Below are positions 24,550-32,756 of a DNA stretch of 41,423 nt, piece by piece. The stretch spans positions 25,729 to 67,151 of the forward strand of contig DFYR01000053.1 in NCBI GenBank assembly GCA_002383375.1, given 5' to 3'. This DNA comes from Spirochaetaceae bacterium UBA4077 (GTDB taxonomy: Bacteria > Spirochaetota > Spirochaetia > Treponematales > Rectinemataceae). How positions within the stretch are numbered: the stretch's first letter is position 1; every line of letters begins with the position of its first letter. A model generated the notes under the pieces. The model was not told where the DNA came from, made no database searches, and saw only the letters and a program-made list of their open reading frames with translations. Made by a program: the position numbers and the translations under genes.

Positions 24550-25987
24550 ATTCGTTCTCTAAATAACGTTCCAGGTTTTTTCTCGTTTCAGCGTCGATTC
24601 TACCTAACTCCTCCAGGGTCGCGACAATCTCCTGGATGTGGAGGAATGCATGGAGTCTGATCCCCAGGCCTTCCAGATCCCCACGTCCAGCTTTGCCCCG
24701 TTCCACCAACACCACCAGGTCCTCCACCACCAGGCCTTCAGCCCGCAAAATTTCCACAGCTTCACGCTTGCTCAAACCGGTGGTTATCAGGTCGTCGAGG
24801 AGGAGAATCCGCTCTCCCTGGCTATATTCGCCCTCTATTTTATTTCCGGTGCCATGGTCTTTAACCGGCATCCGCGGCCAGATCATAGGCACGCGGAGGG
24901 CTAAACCAGCGGCGGTGGCCAGCGGAAGTGCCGCAGCGGGGATTCCCGCCAGCCTGTCGAAACTGCAATCCCTGGCGAGTAGTGCGTAAGCTTCTCCGGC
25001 CAGCGCCAAGGACCCAGGATCAGATATAAGCCTGCGCAGGTCTATGTAAAAGGGGCTCTTTCGGCCGCTCTTGAGGGTAAAATCGCCCAGACGGAAACAA
25101 CCGGTAGTGATAAGAGCGCCGACCAGCTTTTTTTTCAGTGCTTCTTCCTCATTTTTTTGCGACCAGCCGGGGATTGCTCGAGTGCCTGTACTCACCGCCG
25201 CTCTGCCGCGGTTTATCTCGTCCCGCAGGGCCTTAGCTGCCATGCCAGGATCGTCGGCGCCCGCGATAGTCCTGGCGGCCACCACCAGCACCCCGGAACC
25301 ATCGGCGCGGGCGCCGGCTCTCAGCGCATCCTCAGCCCTTCCCCCCTGGGCACCAATGCCGGGGCTGAGAAACCATGCCTTCGGGGCGGCGGATCTCACG
25401 GCGGCCAGGGCTTCCAGATCGTTGCCTGCCACCACGAGACCTATGTTTTGGGTCCAGGACCCTGCCTCCCGGGCTATTCTGACGTACAAGGGTTTGTTTT
25501 CAATCCTCAAATCCTGGAAGACTCCGGAACCCGGATTGCTGGTTCTACAGAGCAGAAAAAGCCCCTTGTCCTTCCATTCCAGAAAAGGCTCGACGCTCTC
25601 TCTGCCCAGATAGGGACTCAAGGTGACCGCATCGGCGTCCAGATCGCCGAATATCGCTTCGGCATAGGCCCGGGCGGTGGAGCCGATATCGCCCCGTTTG
25701 GCGTCGATAAGCACAGGGATGTCTTCGGGAATCGCGCCGATACTTGTCCTCAAGAGATCCATCCCTCCGCTTCCCAGGGCTTCGTAGAACGCGATATTCG
25801 GCTTGAAGCATATCGTGTAGGGAGATGCGGCTTCGATTATCCTAAGGTTGGCTTCTCTCGCAGCATCGATGCAAGCCGCAAGGCCTTTTTCTTCGATAGT
25901 CCTTCTATCGAAATACGGGTCGAGCCCAACGCAAAGGCAGCTGTTTTTTCTGTCTACGAGTTCATCCAGCCTAGAAAAAAAATCCAT
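24548..25987 (-). CDS. pyrFE: fused orotidine-5'-phosphate decarboxylase/orotate phosphoribosyltransferase
   Basis: The 479-residue protein carries both final steps of UMP synthesis. Residues 1-275 are a group 2 OMP decarboxylase: LCVGLDPYFD (17-26) and the catalytic LIDAKRGDIGSTARAYAEA (93-111). Residues about 285-479 are orotate phosphoribosyltransferase: LGDFTLKSGRKSPFYIDLRR and the PRPP loop RILLLDDLITTGLSK. The order decarboxylase-then-transferase is the reverse of animal UMP synthase. The start at 25987 follows AAGGAG. Monocistronic on the minus strand, facing rex. Confidence 0.95.
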   Translation of the reverse strand: MDFFSRLDELVDRKNSCLCVGLDPYFDRRTIEEKGLAACIDAAREANLRIIEAASPYTICFKPNIAFYEALGSGGMDLLRTSIGAIPEDIPVLIDAKRGDIGSTARAYAEAIFGDLDADAVTLSPYLGRESVEPFLEWKDKGLFLLCRTSNPGSGVFQDLRIENKPLYVRIAREAGSWTQNIGLVVAGNDLEALAAVRSAAPKAWFLSPGIGAQGGRAEDALRAGARADGSGVLVVAARTIAGADDPGMAAKALRDEINRGRAAVSTGTRAIPGWSQKNEEEALKKKLVGALITTGCFRLGDFTLKSGRKSPFYIDLRRLISDPGSLALAGEAYALLARDCSFDRLAGIPAAALPLATAAGLALRVPMIWPRMPVKDHGTGNKIEGEYSQGERILLLDDLITTGLSKREAVEILRAEGLVVEDLVVLVERGKAGRGDLEGLGIRLHAFLHIQEIVATLEELGRIDAETRKNLERYLENE

Positions 25988-26204
25988 TCCGTTCTCCTTC
26001 TCTATACTGTCGCGAAACCTGCCTGAGTATCAGCTCTGGTGGGCGGCATAAAGGATACTAGCCCTTACAAGCCTTCGCAAGAGATTCTTTCTCGTCCCTT
26101 AGCCGCCGAGATACAGTAAATAGGTGCATGAGCTGGACAGATAGTGTATACTGGTACTAGATATTCTTAGGCTACGATTCGCCTATCCAAGGAGGCTAAG
26201 CACG

Positions 26205-27569
26205 ATGAAGCGCATTCTCGTTATACTCGTGGCAGCGATCCTAATAGCTCCCCTGGCAGCCCAGGAAAGTCTTGGCTCCAGTCCAGACTTTTCAGCCTCC
26301 ATTTTGCTGGGCTCGGATCTCCTGCCATCGGCCTCGGACCCGACCAAGTTGGAAAGCTGGTCCAAGCTCGGTCTACAGCCGGATCTCTCCTTAGGGAAAT
26401 TCGGCATAGGACTGGATCTCACCTTCAGGTTCCAGCTCTATCCTGATCCCAATACGCCCTTACAAATCTACGAACCCGATTGGATTCCCCAGGCTGGAAC
26501 AGACCAGACGATCTTCGACGTATACCTTCCCAAGATCATGTACGTGCGATACGGCCTGCGCGGCATAGATCCCTTCTACATCAAGCTCGGCTCCATCGAC
26601 GATTTCAGCCTAGGCAACGGCCTTATCGTGTCCGATTACGCCAACACCCGCTTCCTGCCGGACTTGAGGATTTTTGGGCTTCAATTTGGCCTTGACGGAA
26701 ATATGTTCAAGTTTCCCTATCTCGGTATCGAGGCTTTGACGGGCAACCTCGCCCGCATGGACGTGATCGGCGGTCGGATTTTCACCCGACCCTTGGCGTT
26801 CCTGGGCGAATCTCTGCCGGCAAAACTGCAGTTCGGGGTGACGGGGGTCCTGGACAGAGATCCCCTGGCGTACACCGACGCAGCCGACCTGGCCCTTTAT
26901 CCGGCGGCTGATCTCGTCTATGTCATCGGCGCCGATCTCACCCTTCCCGTCCTGCGCTCAGAGATCGTTTCGCTCAACGCCTTCGTAGAAGGAGCCAGCC
27001 AGCCCAGCGGCGCCCTGGGCCTAATCACCGGCGTCGGCGGAAAACTGATCGGCTTCATAAATTATGGCGCCCAGATCCGAGCCCTCCAGGGCGGATTCAT
27101 CCCCTCTTACTTCGACAGCAACTACGATTTCTACAGAGATCAGCGCGCCGACTATGTGCTGAGCCTGCCGAGCCCAGAAGCTTTCAAGCTAGGCTGGCTG
27201 GCTAGCCTTGGCTTCCAGCTGTTCACCGAAGCCCTGGAATTGAACATCCTTATAGATGGCCCCTTCGCGCCCAAACCCGGTACCGCCACCGACGACAGCG
27301 GCGCATATCCCCACTTGAAGGGGGGCGTCACCCTCGCCGAAGGCCTGTTGCCCGGCATCTTCCTGAGCGCCGGCTACGAAAAATACTTTATCGGTCGCAA
27401 AGCGACCTTCTTCAAGGATCTCTTCGATCCTGAAGACGCCGTGATCGGCATGTCCATCAACTACAAGACCGGCGCCACCGTGTTGACGCTCGGCTATGTG
27501 TATTCCTGGGATCCAACAACCCAGGATTTCGACGTCAGCTCCAGCCTCAGCGCCTCGGTGCGCTTTTAG
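26205..27569 (+). CDS. outer-membrane beta-barrel protein (paralogue 1)
   Basis: A 454-residue protein with a signal peptide (ILVILVAAILIAPLAAQ, cleavage after LAA) and no other membrane helix. Alternating hydrophobic strands, many Gly/Tyr/Asp turns and a C-terminal aromatic-basic end (LSASVRF) mark a barrel. Shared landmarks with the next gene are DPFYIKLGSIDDFSLGNGLI, a following DY-N-T/D-F-P segment, a FRP/TRP-LAF strand, and a terminal residue F. AAGGAGG precedes the ATG. The upstream region holds TGGACA (26134) and TAGATA (26158) as a weak promoter. Function unknown; porin or adhesin are both possible. Confidence 0.8.
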   Translation: MKRILVILVAAILIAPLAAQESLGSSPDFSASILLGSDLLPSASDPTKLESWSKLGLQPDLSLGKFGIGLDLTFRFQLYPDPNTPLQIYEPDWIPQAGTDQTIFDVYLPKIMYVRYGLRGIDPFYIKLGSIDDFSLGNGLIVSDYANTRFLPDLRIFGLQFGLDGNMFKFPYLGIEALTGNLARMDVIGGRIFTRPLAFLGESLPAKLQFGVTGVLDRDPLAYTDAADLALYPAADLVYVIGADLTLPVLRSEIVSLNAFVEGASQPSGALGLITGVGGKLIGFINYGAQIRALQGGFIPSYFDSNYDFYRDQRADYVLSLPSPEAFKLGWLASLGFQLFTEALELNILIDGPFAPKPGTATDDSGAYPHLKGGVTLAEGLLPGIFLSAGYEKYFIGRKATFFKDLFDPEDAVIGMSINYKTGATVLTLGYVYSWDPTTQDFDVSSSLSASVRF

Positions 27570-27584
27570 GTAAAGGGGGCAGGT

Positions 27585-29108
27585 ATGAAAAAAAGACTTA
27601 TAGTTCTAATAGCCCTCATCGCGCTGTTTGTTCCGGTCCTCACGGCCCAGGATGGAGGATTCGGCGCATCAGTCATGGAGTGGATGCGCGACTATATGGG
27701 CATGGAGATCGGTTCCGTCATGATAGACGGCACTAGCTATTCCAAGGTCGTGGTTTCACCCGAGGTCGGAATCGGGAGACTAAAGCTGGGGCTCTATCTG
27801 CCGGTGATCTATTCGGAGGACCTCTTTGATCCATCCAGTTGGTACAGACCCAAGGGCAACAACGAATGGGACTTCGGCGGAGCTTACTGGGGTAGCGACA
27901 ATATCAAAGGAGCCTTGGATCTGGCTGCCGACCTGATCCTAAAGATCAAGTACCTGGAATACGGCGAACCTCTGGAGGACCCTTTCTTCATCAAGCTCGG
28001 TAACCTCCACGGGCTTTCTATCGGCCACGGGCTGATCATGAGGGATTACCGGAACGACAGCGACTTTCCCAGCATCAGGAGAGTCGGCGTGAATACGGGC
28101 ATCGACTTCGGCGGCTTCGGCTTCGAAGCCCTGGTCAATGACCTGCCCGTCCCTCAAATCTATGGAACGCGACTCTATTTCCGTCCCTTCAAAGCATCCA
28201 AGCTGGCCATCGGCGTCTCTGGCGTGGCTGATATCGATGCAGCCGCCGAGCTCGAGGGAACTACTGACTATGACAAGCTGGCAGGCAACTTCAGCTTTCT
28301 CGGCGCAGGCCTCGACCTGGACCTGCCGATCATAAAGAGCAGTCCCGCCCTGGGCTTACGGGCCTTCGCCGACGTGGCGGCCACCGTCCCCTACGTTCGG
28401 ACCGATGTTACGCATTCAGGCGGCAAGTCAATACCCAAAGGTCTCAAAACCGAGCTTCTCTGGGACAATGGCCCCCACAACTGGGGCGCCGCCACGGGCT
28501 TTATGGGCAATGTAGCCTTCATCGACTGGAGGCTCGAGTATCGTTACTTCACCGGACTCTTCAGGCCGGCCTTCTTCGATGCCACCTACGAAAGGACAAG
28601 ACCGAGCCTGGTCCAGGACTATCTGCCCTATCTGGACGGCAGCAGTCAGGTTTCAGACGCGCCGACGGTGATGGGCATCTACGGCGAAGCCGGCTTCAAC
28701 CTGTTCAAGGAAAAACTCAGCCTCGTGGCGGGCTACATGTGGCCCTGGACTCCCGAAGACGGTTTTACGATCAGCAACGATGCCAACGACGAGCTGCGTG
28801 CAGGTCTTCTGCTCAAGCGTGGCCTCATTCCCGTGGTGGATCTGGCAGGGGCGATCTACTACGACAAGCGAGGCATTGTGAATTCAATCCAGGATGGCAG
28901 CTTCACCTTCTTTGACGAAAAAACCGCCTTCGCCGGGGAGATTGAAATACCTATACCCAAAACCCCCAACCTGGCTATCGGCCTTATCTTCAAGATGGTA
29001 GCGGCGAGGAACTCTACGACCGGCCAGGTCGAATACGTATCCGGCAGTTCTCCCTTGCGCATTAAGATGGAGCCCACAGTCACCATTGAGACAAGATTCA
29101 GATTCTGA
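27585..29108 (+). CDS. outer-membrane beta-barrel protein (paralogue 2)
   Basis: A 507-residue protein with a signal peptide (LIVLIALIALFVPVLTAQ) and a barrel-type composition ending in TVTIETRFRF, the aromatic-terminated signature read by the BAM machinery. It starts 15 bases after the previous stop with its own purine-rich site. DPFFIKLGNLHGLSIGHGLI (about 128-147) aligns with paralogue 1, followed by GFEALVNDL against GIEALTGNL. It has about 50 more residues, mainly in external loops. The pair is followed by two strong hairpins, the second a terminator. It is likely an operon of two duplicated barrel proteins that may differ in surface loops. Confidence 0.8.
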   Translation: MKKRLIVLIALIALFVPVLTAQDGGFGASVMEWMRDYMGMEIGSVMIDGTSYSKVVVSPEVGIGRLKLGLYLPVIYSEDLFDPSSWYRPKGNNEWDFGGAYWGSDNIKGALDLAADLILKIKYLEYGEPLEDPFFIKLGNLHGLSIGHGLIMRDYRNDSDFPSIRRVGVNTGIDFGGFGFEALVNDLPVPQIYGTRLYFRPFKASKLAIGVSGVADIDAAAELEGTTDYDKLAGNFSFLGAGLDLDLPIIKSSPALGLRAFADVAATVPYVRTDVTHSGGKSIPKGLKTELLWDNGPHNWGAATGFMGNVAFIDWRLEYRYFTGLFRPAFFDATYERTRPSLVQDYLPYLDGSSQVSDAPTVMGIYGEAGFNLFKEKLSLVAGYMWPWTPEDGFTISNDANDELRAGLLLKRGLIPVVDLAGAIYYDKRGIVNSIQDGSFTFFDEKTAFAGEIEIPIPKTPNLAIGLIFKMVAARNSTTGQVEYVSGSSPLRIKMEPTVTIETRFRF

Positions 29109-29120
29109 AGCTTCGCTTCC

Positions 29121-29149
29121 GGGGAGGCCTGCGCTGCGCGGACCTCCCC
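29121..29149 (+). other. stable GC hairpin behind the barrel genes
   Basis: GGGGAGG (29121-29127) pairs with CCTCCCC (29143-29149) around a GC-rich inner segment. There is no T-tract directly behind it, so it more likely blocks 3' exonucleases than terminates transcription. Confidence 0.6.
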
Positions 29150-29161
29150 TCTCTGTTGCAT

Positions 29162-29188
29162 GGACGCTCTGCGAGCGTCCTTTTTTTT
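29162..29188 (+). terminator. strong intrinsic terminator of the barrel operon
   Basis: GGACGCT pairs with AGCGTCC over a five-base loop (29162-29180) and is followed by eight T. It ends 27 bases before the mutL start, so mutL needs its own promoter in or next to the terminator. Confidence 0.92.
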
Positions 29189-29215
29189 AACCTCAATAAA
29201 ATGTATTCTAATAAT

Positions 29216-31096
29216 ATGGGCCGAATACGAATTCTTGGATCCGAAACCTACCGACTCATCGCCGCGGGCGAAGTTATAGAAAGACCGTCATCGGCCCTGC
29301 GCGAGCTTCTGGACAACGCCATCGACGCCGGAGCGACGGAAATCCGCGTCGAGATTTCCGGCGGTGGCTCGGAGCTTGTAAGGGTAAGCGACAACGGTCT
29401 GGGAATGTCCAGAGAAGATCTCGCCCTCTCCATCCTGGAGCACGCAACGAGCAAGATTGAGAAGGCCGATGATCTTCTGGGCATACGAACCCTCGGCTTC
29501 CGCGGGGAGGCTCTGGCTTCCATTGCCGCCGTAGCAAGAATTGAGATTCTAAGCAAAACCGAAGGTTCGGATTCAGGCTGGCTCCTGCTCATGGAACCAG
29601 GCGGAAACCCCGCGCTCGAGGCGAGCCCGGCGCGCAGAGGAACGACGGTCAGCGTAAAAGCCTTGTTCGAACGATTCCCTGCCCGGCGCCAATTCCTCAA
29701 GCGCCCATCGTCCGAGGCAGCCCAGTGCCGACAGGTATTCGTCGAAAAAGCCCTAGCCCACCCCTGGATCAGCTTCGCATGGAGCTCAGCAGGCGAGGTC
29801 GAACACCTGCACCCCTCCACGCTCAAGGATCGGATCGCTCTGCTCTACAGGGAAATCCCCGCTCCCGCGCTCTCGGTTTTCCAGGCCGAAGCCGAAGGAT
29901 CTCCTTTCAGCATTGTCTACGCCGATCCTTCCTATTCCAGAAGAGACAGAAAATTCTTGCAGATTTTTGTAAACCGCCGGAGGGTTCCCGAGTGGGGGCT
30001 CTCGGGATCTTTGGAGTATGCTTTTTCCGAGTACCTGCCCGGAGGTATGAGACCCTGCGCATTTCTCTTTATTGAAGTGGATCCTTCCCTGGCGGACTTC
30101 AACATTCACCCGGCCAAGCGGGAAGTCAGGATAAAAAACGCCGAAACCCTCAAGTCGACGATCTACGCCGCCTTTAAAGGCCACCTTCGTTCCAGCCTGG
30201 GTACGGGAATTAAACCTCTAACCTGGAACAGCCGGGAAAAAAGCTATCCCACTCCGCTGCCGGGATCTGATGCCTGGCAAAAGCTGGACGGGAAAGCCCT
30301 GGACAGGGCTTTCTGGGACAGGCTGGACAGCGAGCGACGCTTAAAGGGAGAGGAATGGGCGTTTGAAAAAGCTTCGGATGAAGGCAGGAGTGGGGAAAGC
30401 AAGGTTTGGGAAGTATCCGCAGCTCAGGAAACAAGCCCGAGCCAGAGGAGCGATGACAAAGGGGGAGTTGCAGGAAATGCGTCCGAGGCAGATGAAGCAG
30501 CATCATCGTCCGGTCAGGCCTTCAGATTTCTAGGCAGGGCTTTCGGTCCATTCCTGGTCTTCGAAAGCGCGGAGGAACTGTATATCCTCGACCAGCACGC
30601 TGCCCAGGAAAGAATTCTCTACGACAGACTTCGCTCGGCCAAGGGCAAAAGCCAAGCCCTCCTCGTGCCCTTTGTCATGGAAATACAGAGTACTGAAACA
30701 GAAAAGCGTCTTTCAACATCGTTTTTCGATCTAGAGCACATGGGATACAGAATGGAAAAAAGTCCGGGGCAACTTATAGTCAACGGGGTTCCCGCTATTC
30801 TCGGCGAAAAGGGACTCTCCATTCTTGCCGAAAGCCTTTCCGAAGATTCCGATTTTAATGCTGAAGCCGATGGCCAATTCGGCGCCGTGGCTGCATCCAT
30901 CGCCTGCAAGGCGGCGATAAAGGACGGGGATTTGCTGGAAGACAGCGCTGCGATCGCGCTCATAGCCCAATCCCTGGCCCTTCCTCTTCCCCGATGCCCT
31001 CACGGGCGGCCTATCTGGTTAAAACTGGACAGAAAAACCCTGAATCGCTTGATCGGAAGGGATGCGGGAAGCGGCCCCGCAGGAGTTGTAGAGTAG
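29216..31096 (+). CDS. mutL: DNA mismatch repair protein MutL (endonuclease type)
   Basis: The 626-residue protein has the GHKL ATPase motifs IAAGEVIERPSSALREL, DAGATEIRVE, DNGLGMSREDL, HATSKI and GFRGEALASIAAVA in the N-terminal 130 residues, then a variable linker (about 335-440). The C-terminal domain retains nuclease motifs: DQHAAQERILYD at 459-470, where the last acidic residue of DQHA(X)2E(X)4E is Asp rather than Glu, ACK, and CPHGRP near residue 593. This indicates a nicking MutL, as in bacteria without MutH. mutS is not in the window. A second in-frame ATG is at 29201. No Shine-Dalgarno is present and TATTCT lies 6 bases before the ATG, so translation may be leaderless. Confidence 0.94.
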   Translation: MGRIRILGSETYRLIAAGEVIERPSSALRELLDNAIDAGATEIRVEISGGGSELVRVSDNGLGMSREDLALSILEHATSKIEKADDLLGIRTLGFRGEALASIAAVARIEILSKTEGSDSGWLLLMEPGGNPALEASPARRGTTVSVKALFERFPARRQFLKRPSSEAAQCRQVFVEKALAHPWISFAWSSAGEVEHLHPSTLKDRIALLYREIPAPALSVFQAEAEGSPFSIVYADPSYSRRDRKFLQIFVNRRRVPEWGLSGSLEYAFSEYLPGGMRPCAFLFIEVDPSLADFNIHPAKREVRIKNAETLKSTIYAAFKGHLRSSLGTGIKPLTWNSREKSYPTPLPGSDAWQKLDGKALDRAFWDRLDSERRLKGEEWAFEKASDEGRSGESKVWEVSAAQETSPSQRSDDKGGVAGNASEADEAASSSGQAFRFLGRAFGPFLVFESAEELYILDQHAAQERILYDRLRSAKGKSQALLVPFVMEIQSTETEKRLSTSFFDLEHMGYRMEKSPGQLIVNGVPAILGEKGLSILAESLSEDSDFNAEADGQFGAVAASIACKAAIKDGDLLEDSAAIALIAQSLALPLPRCPHGRPIWLKLDRKTLNRLIGRDAGSGPAGVVE

Positions 31097-31172
31097 ACTT
31101 CGGTACCTGCGGACAATAAAGCATACTATTTCCAAAAAACTATAGTATTTCTGGTAACTTTCTGGATTGTGC

Positions 31173-31187
31173 ATTATTATTATTATT
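31173..31187 (+). repeat. (ATT)5 microsatellite
   Basis: Five perfect ATT units lie in the mutL downstream region. Short perfect repeats can vary in length by slippage, though here no gene is read through them. Confidence 0.8.
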
Positions 31188-31231
31188 GCAGGACGACAGC
31201 AGTTTGCTCTTCATGCACCTCCTTTTGCGTT

Positions 31232-31269
31232 GACCGCCGGGTATTCCTCCTTACCCGGCGGTCTTTTTT
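31232..31269 (+). terminator. intrinsic terminator downstream of mutL
   Basis: A perfect 12-base stem, GACCGCCGGGTA (31232-31243) with TACCCGGCGGTC (31252-31263), has an eight-base loop TTCCTCCT and six following T. Confidence 0.93.
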
Positions 31270-31302
31270 ATACCCGAAGACTGCTGGCGTGACAGCCATT
31301 AA

Positions 31303-31330
31303 TTGACACGATGGGGAACTACCATATATT
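31303..31330 (+). promoter_or_regulatory. strong promoter of the zinc-ribbon gene
   Basis: TTGACA (31303-31308), a consensus -35, and TATATT (31325-31330) are 16 bases apart, placing the start of transcription near 31337, about 20 bases before the ATG. Confidence 0.8.
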
Positions 31331-31356
31331 GTATGCCGTCTTTTAAGGAGAATGCC

Positions 31357-31527
31357 ATGGCACAGGTATCAAAAAACGCGCGAACCTCCAGCAGCACCCA
31401 GCGCTTCTACTGCCCCTGCGGCGGCGAAGTCAAGATGAAAACCGTATTCGAGAACGGAAAAGTGAAGAATATGGCTGAATGTGAAAAGTGCAAGCGGATT
31501 GAGCGCAAACCCAGCGATTTTAACTGA
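31357..31527 (+). CDS. 56-residue zinc-ribbon protein
   Basis: The ATG at 31357 follows AAGGAG at six bases. The protein is basic, with four cysteines, Cys19-x-Cys21 and Cys42-x2-Cys45, in YCPCGGEVKMKTV and AECEKCKR, the layout of a zinc ribbon. The strong promoter and codon choice suggest high expression. The spacing (C-x-C, 20 residues, C-x2-C) resembles that of ribosomal protein L31 encoded at 35906 (C-x-C, 17 residues, C-x2-C), raising the idea of a ribosome- or RNA-binding role. I do not recognise a named family. Confidence 0.8.
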   Translation: MAQVSKNARTSSSTQRFYCPCGGEVKMKTVFENGKVKNMAECEKCKRIERKPSDFN

Positions 31528-31569
31528 AAAACGCCCACCTAGGCTCCCGGACAGCGCTTCGGGGGCCTA
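31526..31569 (-). terminator. possible intrinsic terminator of plsC
   Basis: On the minus strand TAGGC-CCCG pairs with CGGG-GCCTA (31540-31569, one mismatch) starting at the plsC stop codon; a run of five T follows eight bases later (31526-31530). The hairpin is strong but the T-tract is offset. Confidence 0.4.
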
Positions 31570-32316
31570 AGCCCTCCTCTGCTCCTCCAAAGATGCTTCT
31601 ATAATCACCCGCGATTTCTCCAAGGCATCCAGCGCTTCTTTTTTCGAATGCGGCTCCGGTAGCAAGGCTAGGTAGCTGGCCGTAAAGGCTGTGTTGCCGA
31701 AGTTGAACAGGAAGTCCCTTAAGTTCGCTATCTTCCAGCCGCCCTCCATGGCAGCCACCAGGATGGGGACTGGTTCGACTTCAAGTATTTTCCTGTATCC
31801 AGCGGAATAAAAGCGGCCGAGAGCTCCTGTTCGCGAGCGGGTGCCCTCGGGGAAAATAACCGGGATAGTCCCCTCTCGGCGGCAGCGTTTGGCCATTCGG
31901 GTTACCGTACGCATCGCCTCTAGGGCATCCCCCTTGCGCCGTACTAAGCTGTGGCCCGATACGCGTAGAAGAAGGGATATTAGCGGGATGCCGTAGCCGA
32001 GTTCTTTTTTCGCCACAAACCTGGCTTTCGCCCAATCAGGCAAAGTGCGCATAATGACGACGATGTCCAAAAGGCTCTGATGGTTGGAAACCACAATAAA
32101 ACGTTTCGGAAGCGTTTTGTTCAGTTTGTTTACAACCCTCGGCTTGAATCCGCTATATAAGCTCAAGGTTGAGAATATGGTCTGTATTGCTTTGTCTTCG
32201 TAATATTGGGCGATCCGCATGGCGCTGCGCCAGGGAAGCAACGCTACGGCCAATAAAAGCATGAATTCCCAAATGCTAAAAGCCGTCAGCAGTATTAAAA
32301 GTATGACTATAGTCAC
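31567..32316 (-). CDS. plsC: 1-acyl-sn-glycerol-3-phosphate acyltransferase
   Basis: A 249-residue membrane-associated acyltransferase that makes phosphatidic acid. An N-terminal membrane anchor (VILLILLTAFSIWEFMLLLAVALL region) precedes motif I, SNHQSLLD (NHx4D, catalytic His-Asp), the GYGIPLISLLLR stretch, motif III FPEGTRSRTG and a Pro motif VPILVAAMEGG. The start is GTG at 32316 with only a weak ribosome-binding site. It faces the zinc-ribbon gene and is divergent from rpsT. Confidence 0.88.
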   Translation of the reverse strand: MTIVILLILLTAFSIWEFMLLLAVALLPWRSAMRIAQYYEDKAIQTIFSTLSLYSGFKPRVVNKLNKTLPKRFIVVSNHQSLLDIVVIMRTLPDWAKARFVAKKELGYGIPLISLLLRVSGHSLVRRKGDALEAMRTVTRMAKRCRREGTIPVIFPEGTRSRTGALGRFYSAGYRKILEVEPVPILVAAMEGGWKIANLRDFLFNFGNTAFTASYLALLPEPHSKKEALDALEKSRVIIEASLEEQRRA

Positions 32317-32390
32317 AGCGGTTCTCTCTCGGTGAGCGCTAATTCGTTATCCTATTTAATCAGATACCAGGGTTGGAGTCAATTGCAGTC

Positions 32391-32419
32391 TTGACATTCA
32401 CCGCCGCTCTCTGTTAGTT
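32391..32419 (+). promoter_or_regulatory. promoter of rpsT
   Basis: Consensus TTGACA (32391-32396) is followed after 17 bases by TTAGTT (32414-32419). The leader to the TTG start codon is about 60 bases. Confidence 0.65.
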
Positions 32420-32486
32420 TTTCTCGTCGAACTGTCAGACTGTTCCGGTTCATCGCGAATCGACAATCAATCCGGGAGGATTCCCT

Positions 32487-32756
32487 TTGAGCACAAAGAA
32501 TCTATCAGCCGAAAAAAGAATGCGGCAGGATGAAAAACGCCGCATCAGGAACAAGGGCGTAAAGTCCGCCATACGGTCGGCGGCCAAGAAGGTAGTGGTG
32601 GCCTCCGAGAAAAAGGATGCCCAGGCGGCCAAGGAAGCGCTTCTCGATATGATCAAGCGCATCGATACTGCAGCCCGCAAAGGCATTGTCAAGAAAAACG
32701 CGGCGGCGCGCAAGAAGTCCCGCATGCAAAAGCTCGTAAACAGGCTTGAAGCCTAA
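32487..32756 (+). CDS. rpsT: 30S ribosomal protein S20
   Basis: An 89-residue, strongly basic, all-helical protein: NLSAEKRMRQDEKRRIRNKGVKSAIR is the typical S20 N-terminus that binds the 16S 5' domain, followed by DTAARKGIVKKNAAARKKSRM. The only reasonable start is TTG at 32487, placed after GGGAGGA. E. coli rpsT also uses UUG, where the weak start takes part in autoregulation, so the same may apply. HU follows 105 bases later. Confidence 0.96.
   Translation: MSTKNLSAEKRMRQDEKRRIRNKGVKSAIRSAAKKVVVASEKKDAQAAKEALLDMIKRIDTAARKGIVKKNAAARKKSRMQKLVNRLEA

Larger units (their letters stand above)
31150..31269 (+). ncRNA. candidate small RNA with CCUCC motifs, ending in an intrinsic terminator
   Basis: Between mutL and the zinc-ribbon gene the sequence holds no plausible gene but has an ATT repeat, then GCACCTCCTTTTGCG (31216-31230), which copies the anti-Shine-Dalgarno end of 16S rRNA, and a 12-base-stem terminator whose loop (TTCCTCCT) again displays CCTCC. 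Exposed CCUCC loops are a hallmark of small RNAs that pair with ribosome-binding sites. The 5' end is a guess, and I found no convincing promoter. It may equally be just the mutL 3' untranslated region. Confidence 0.35.
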
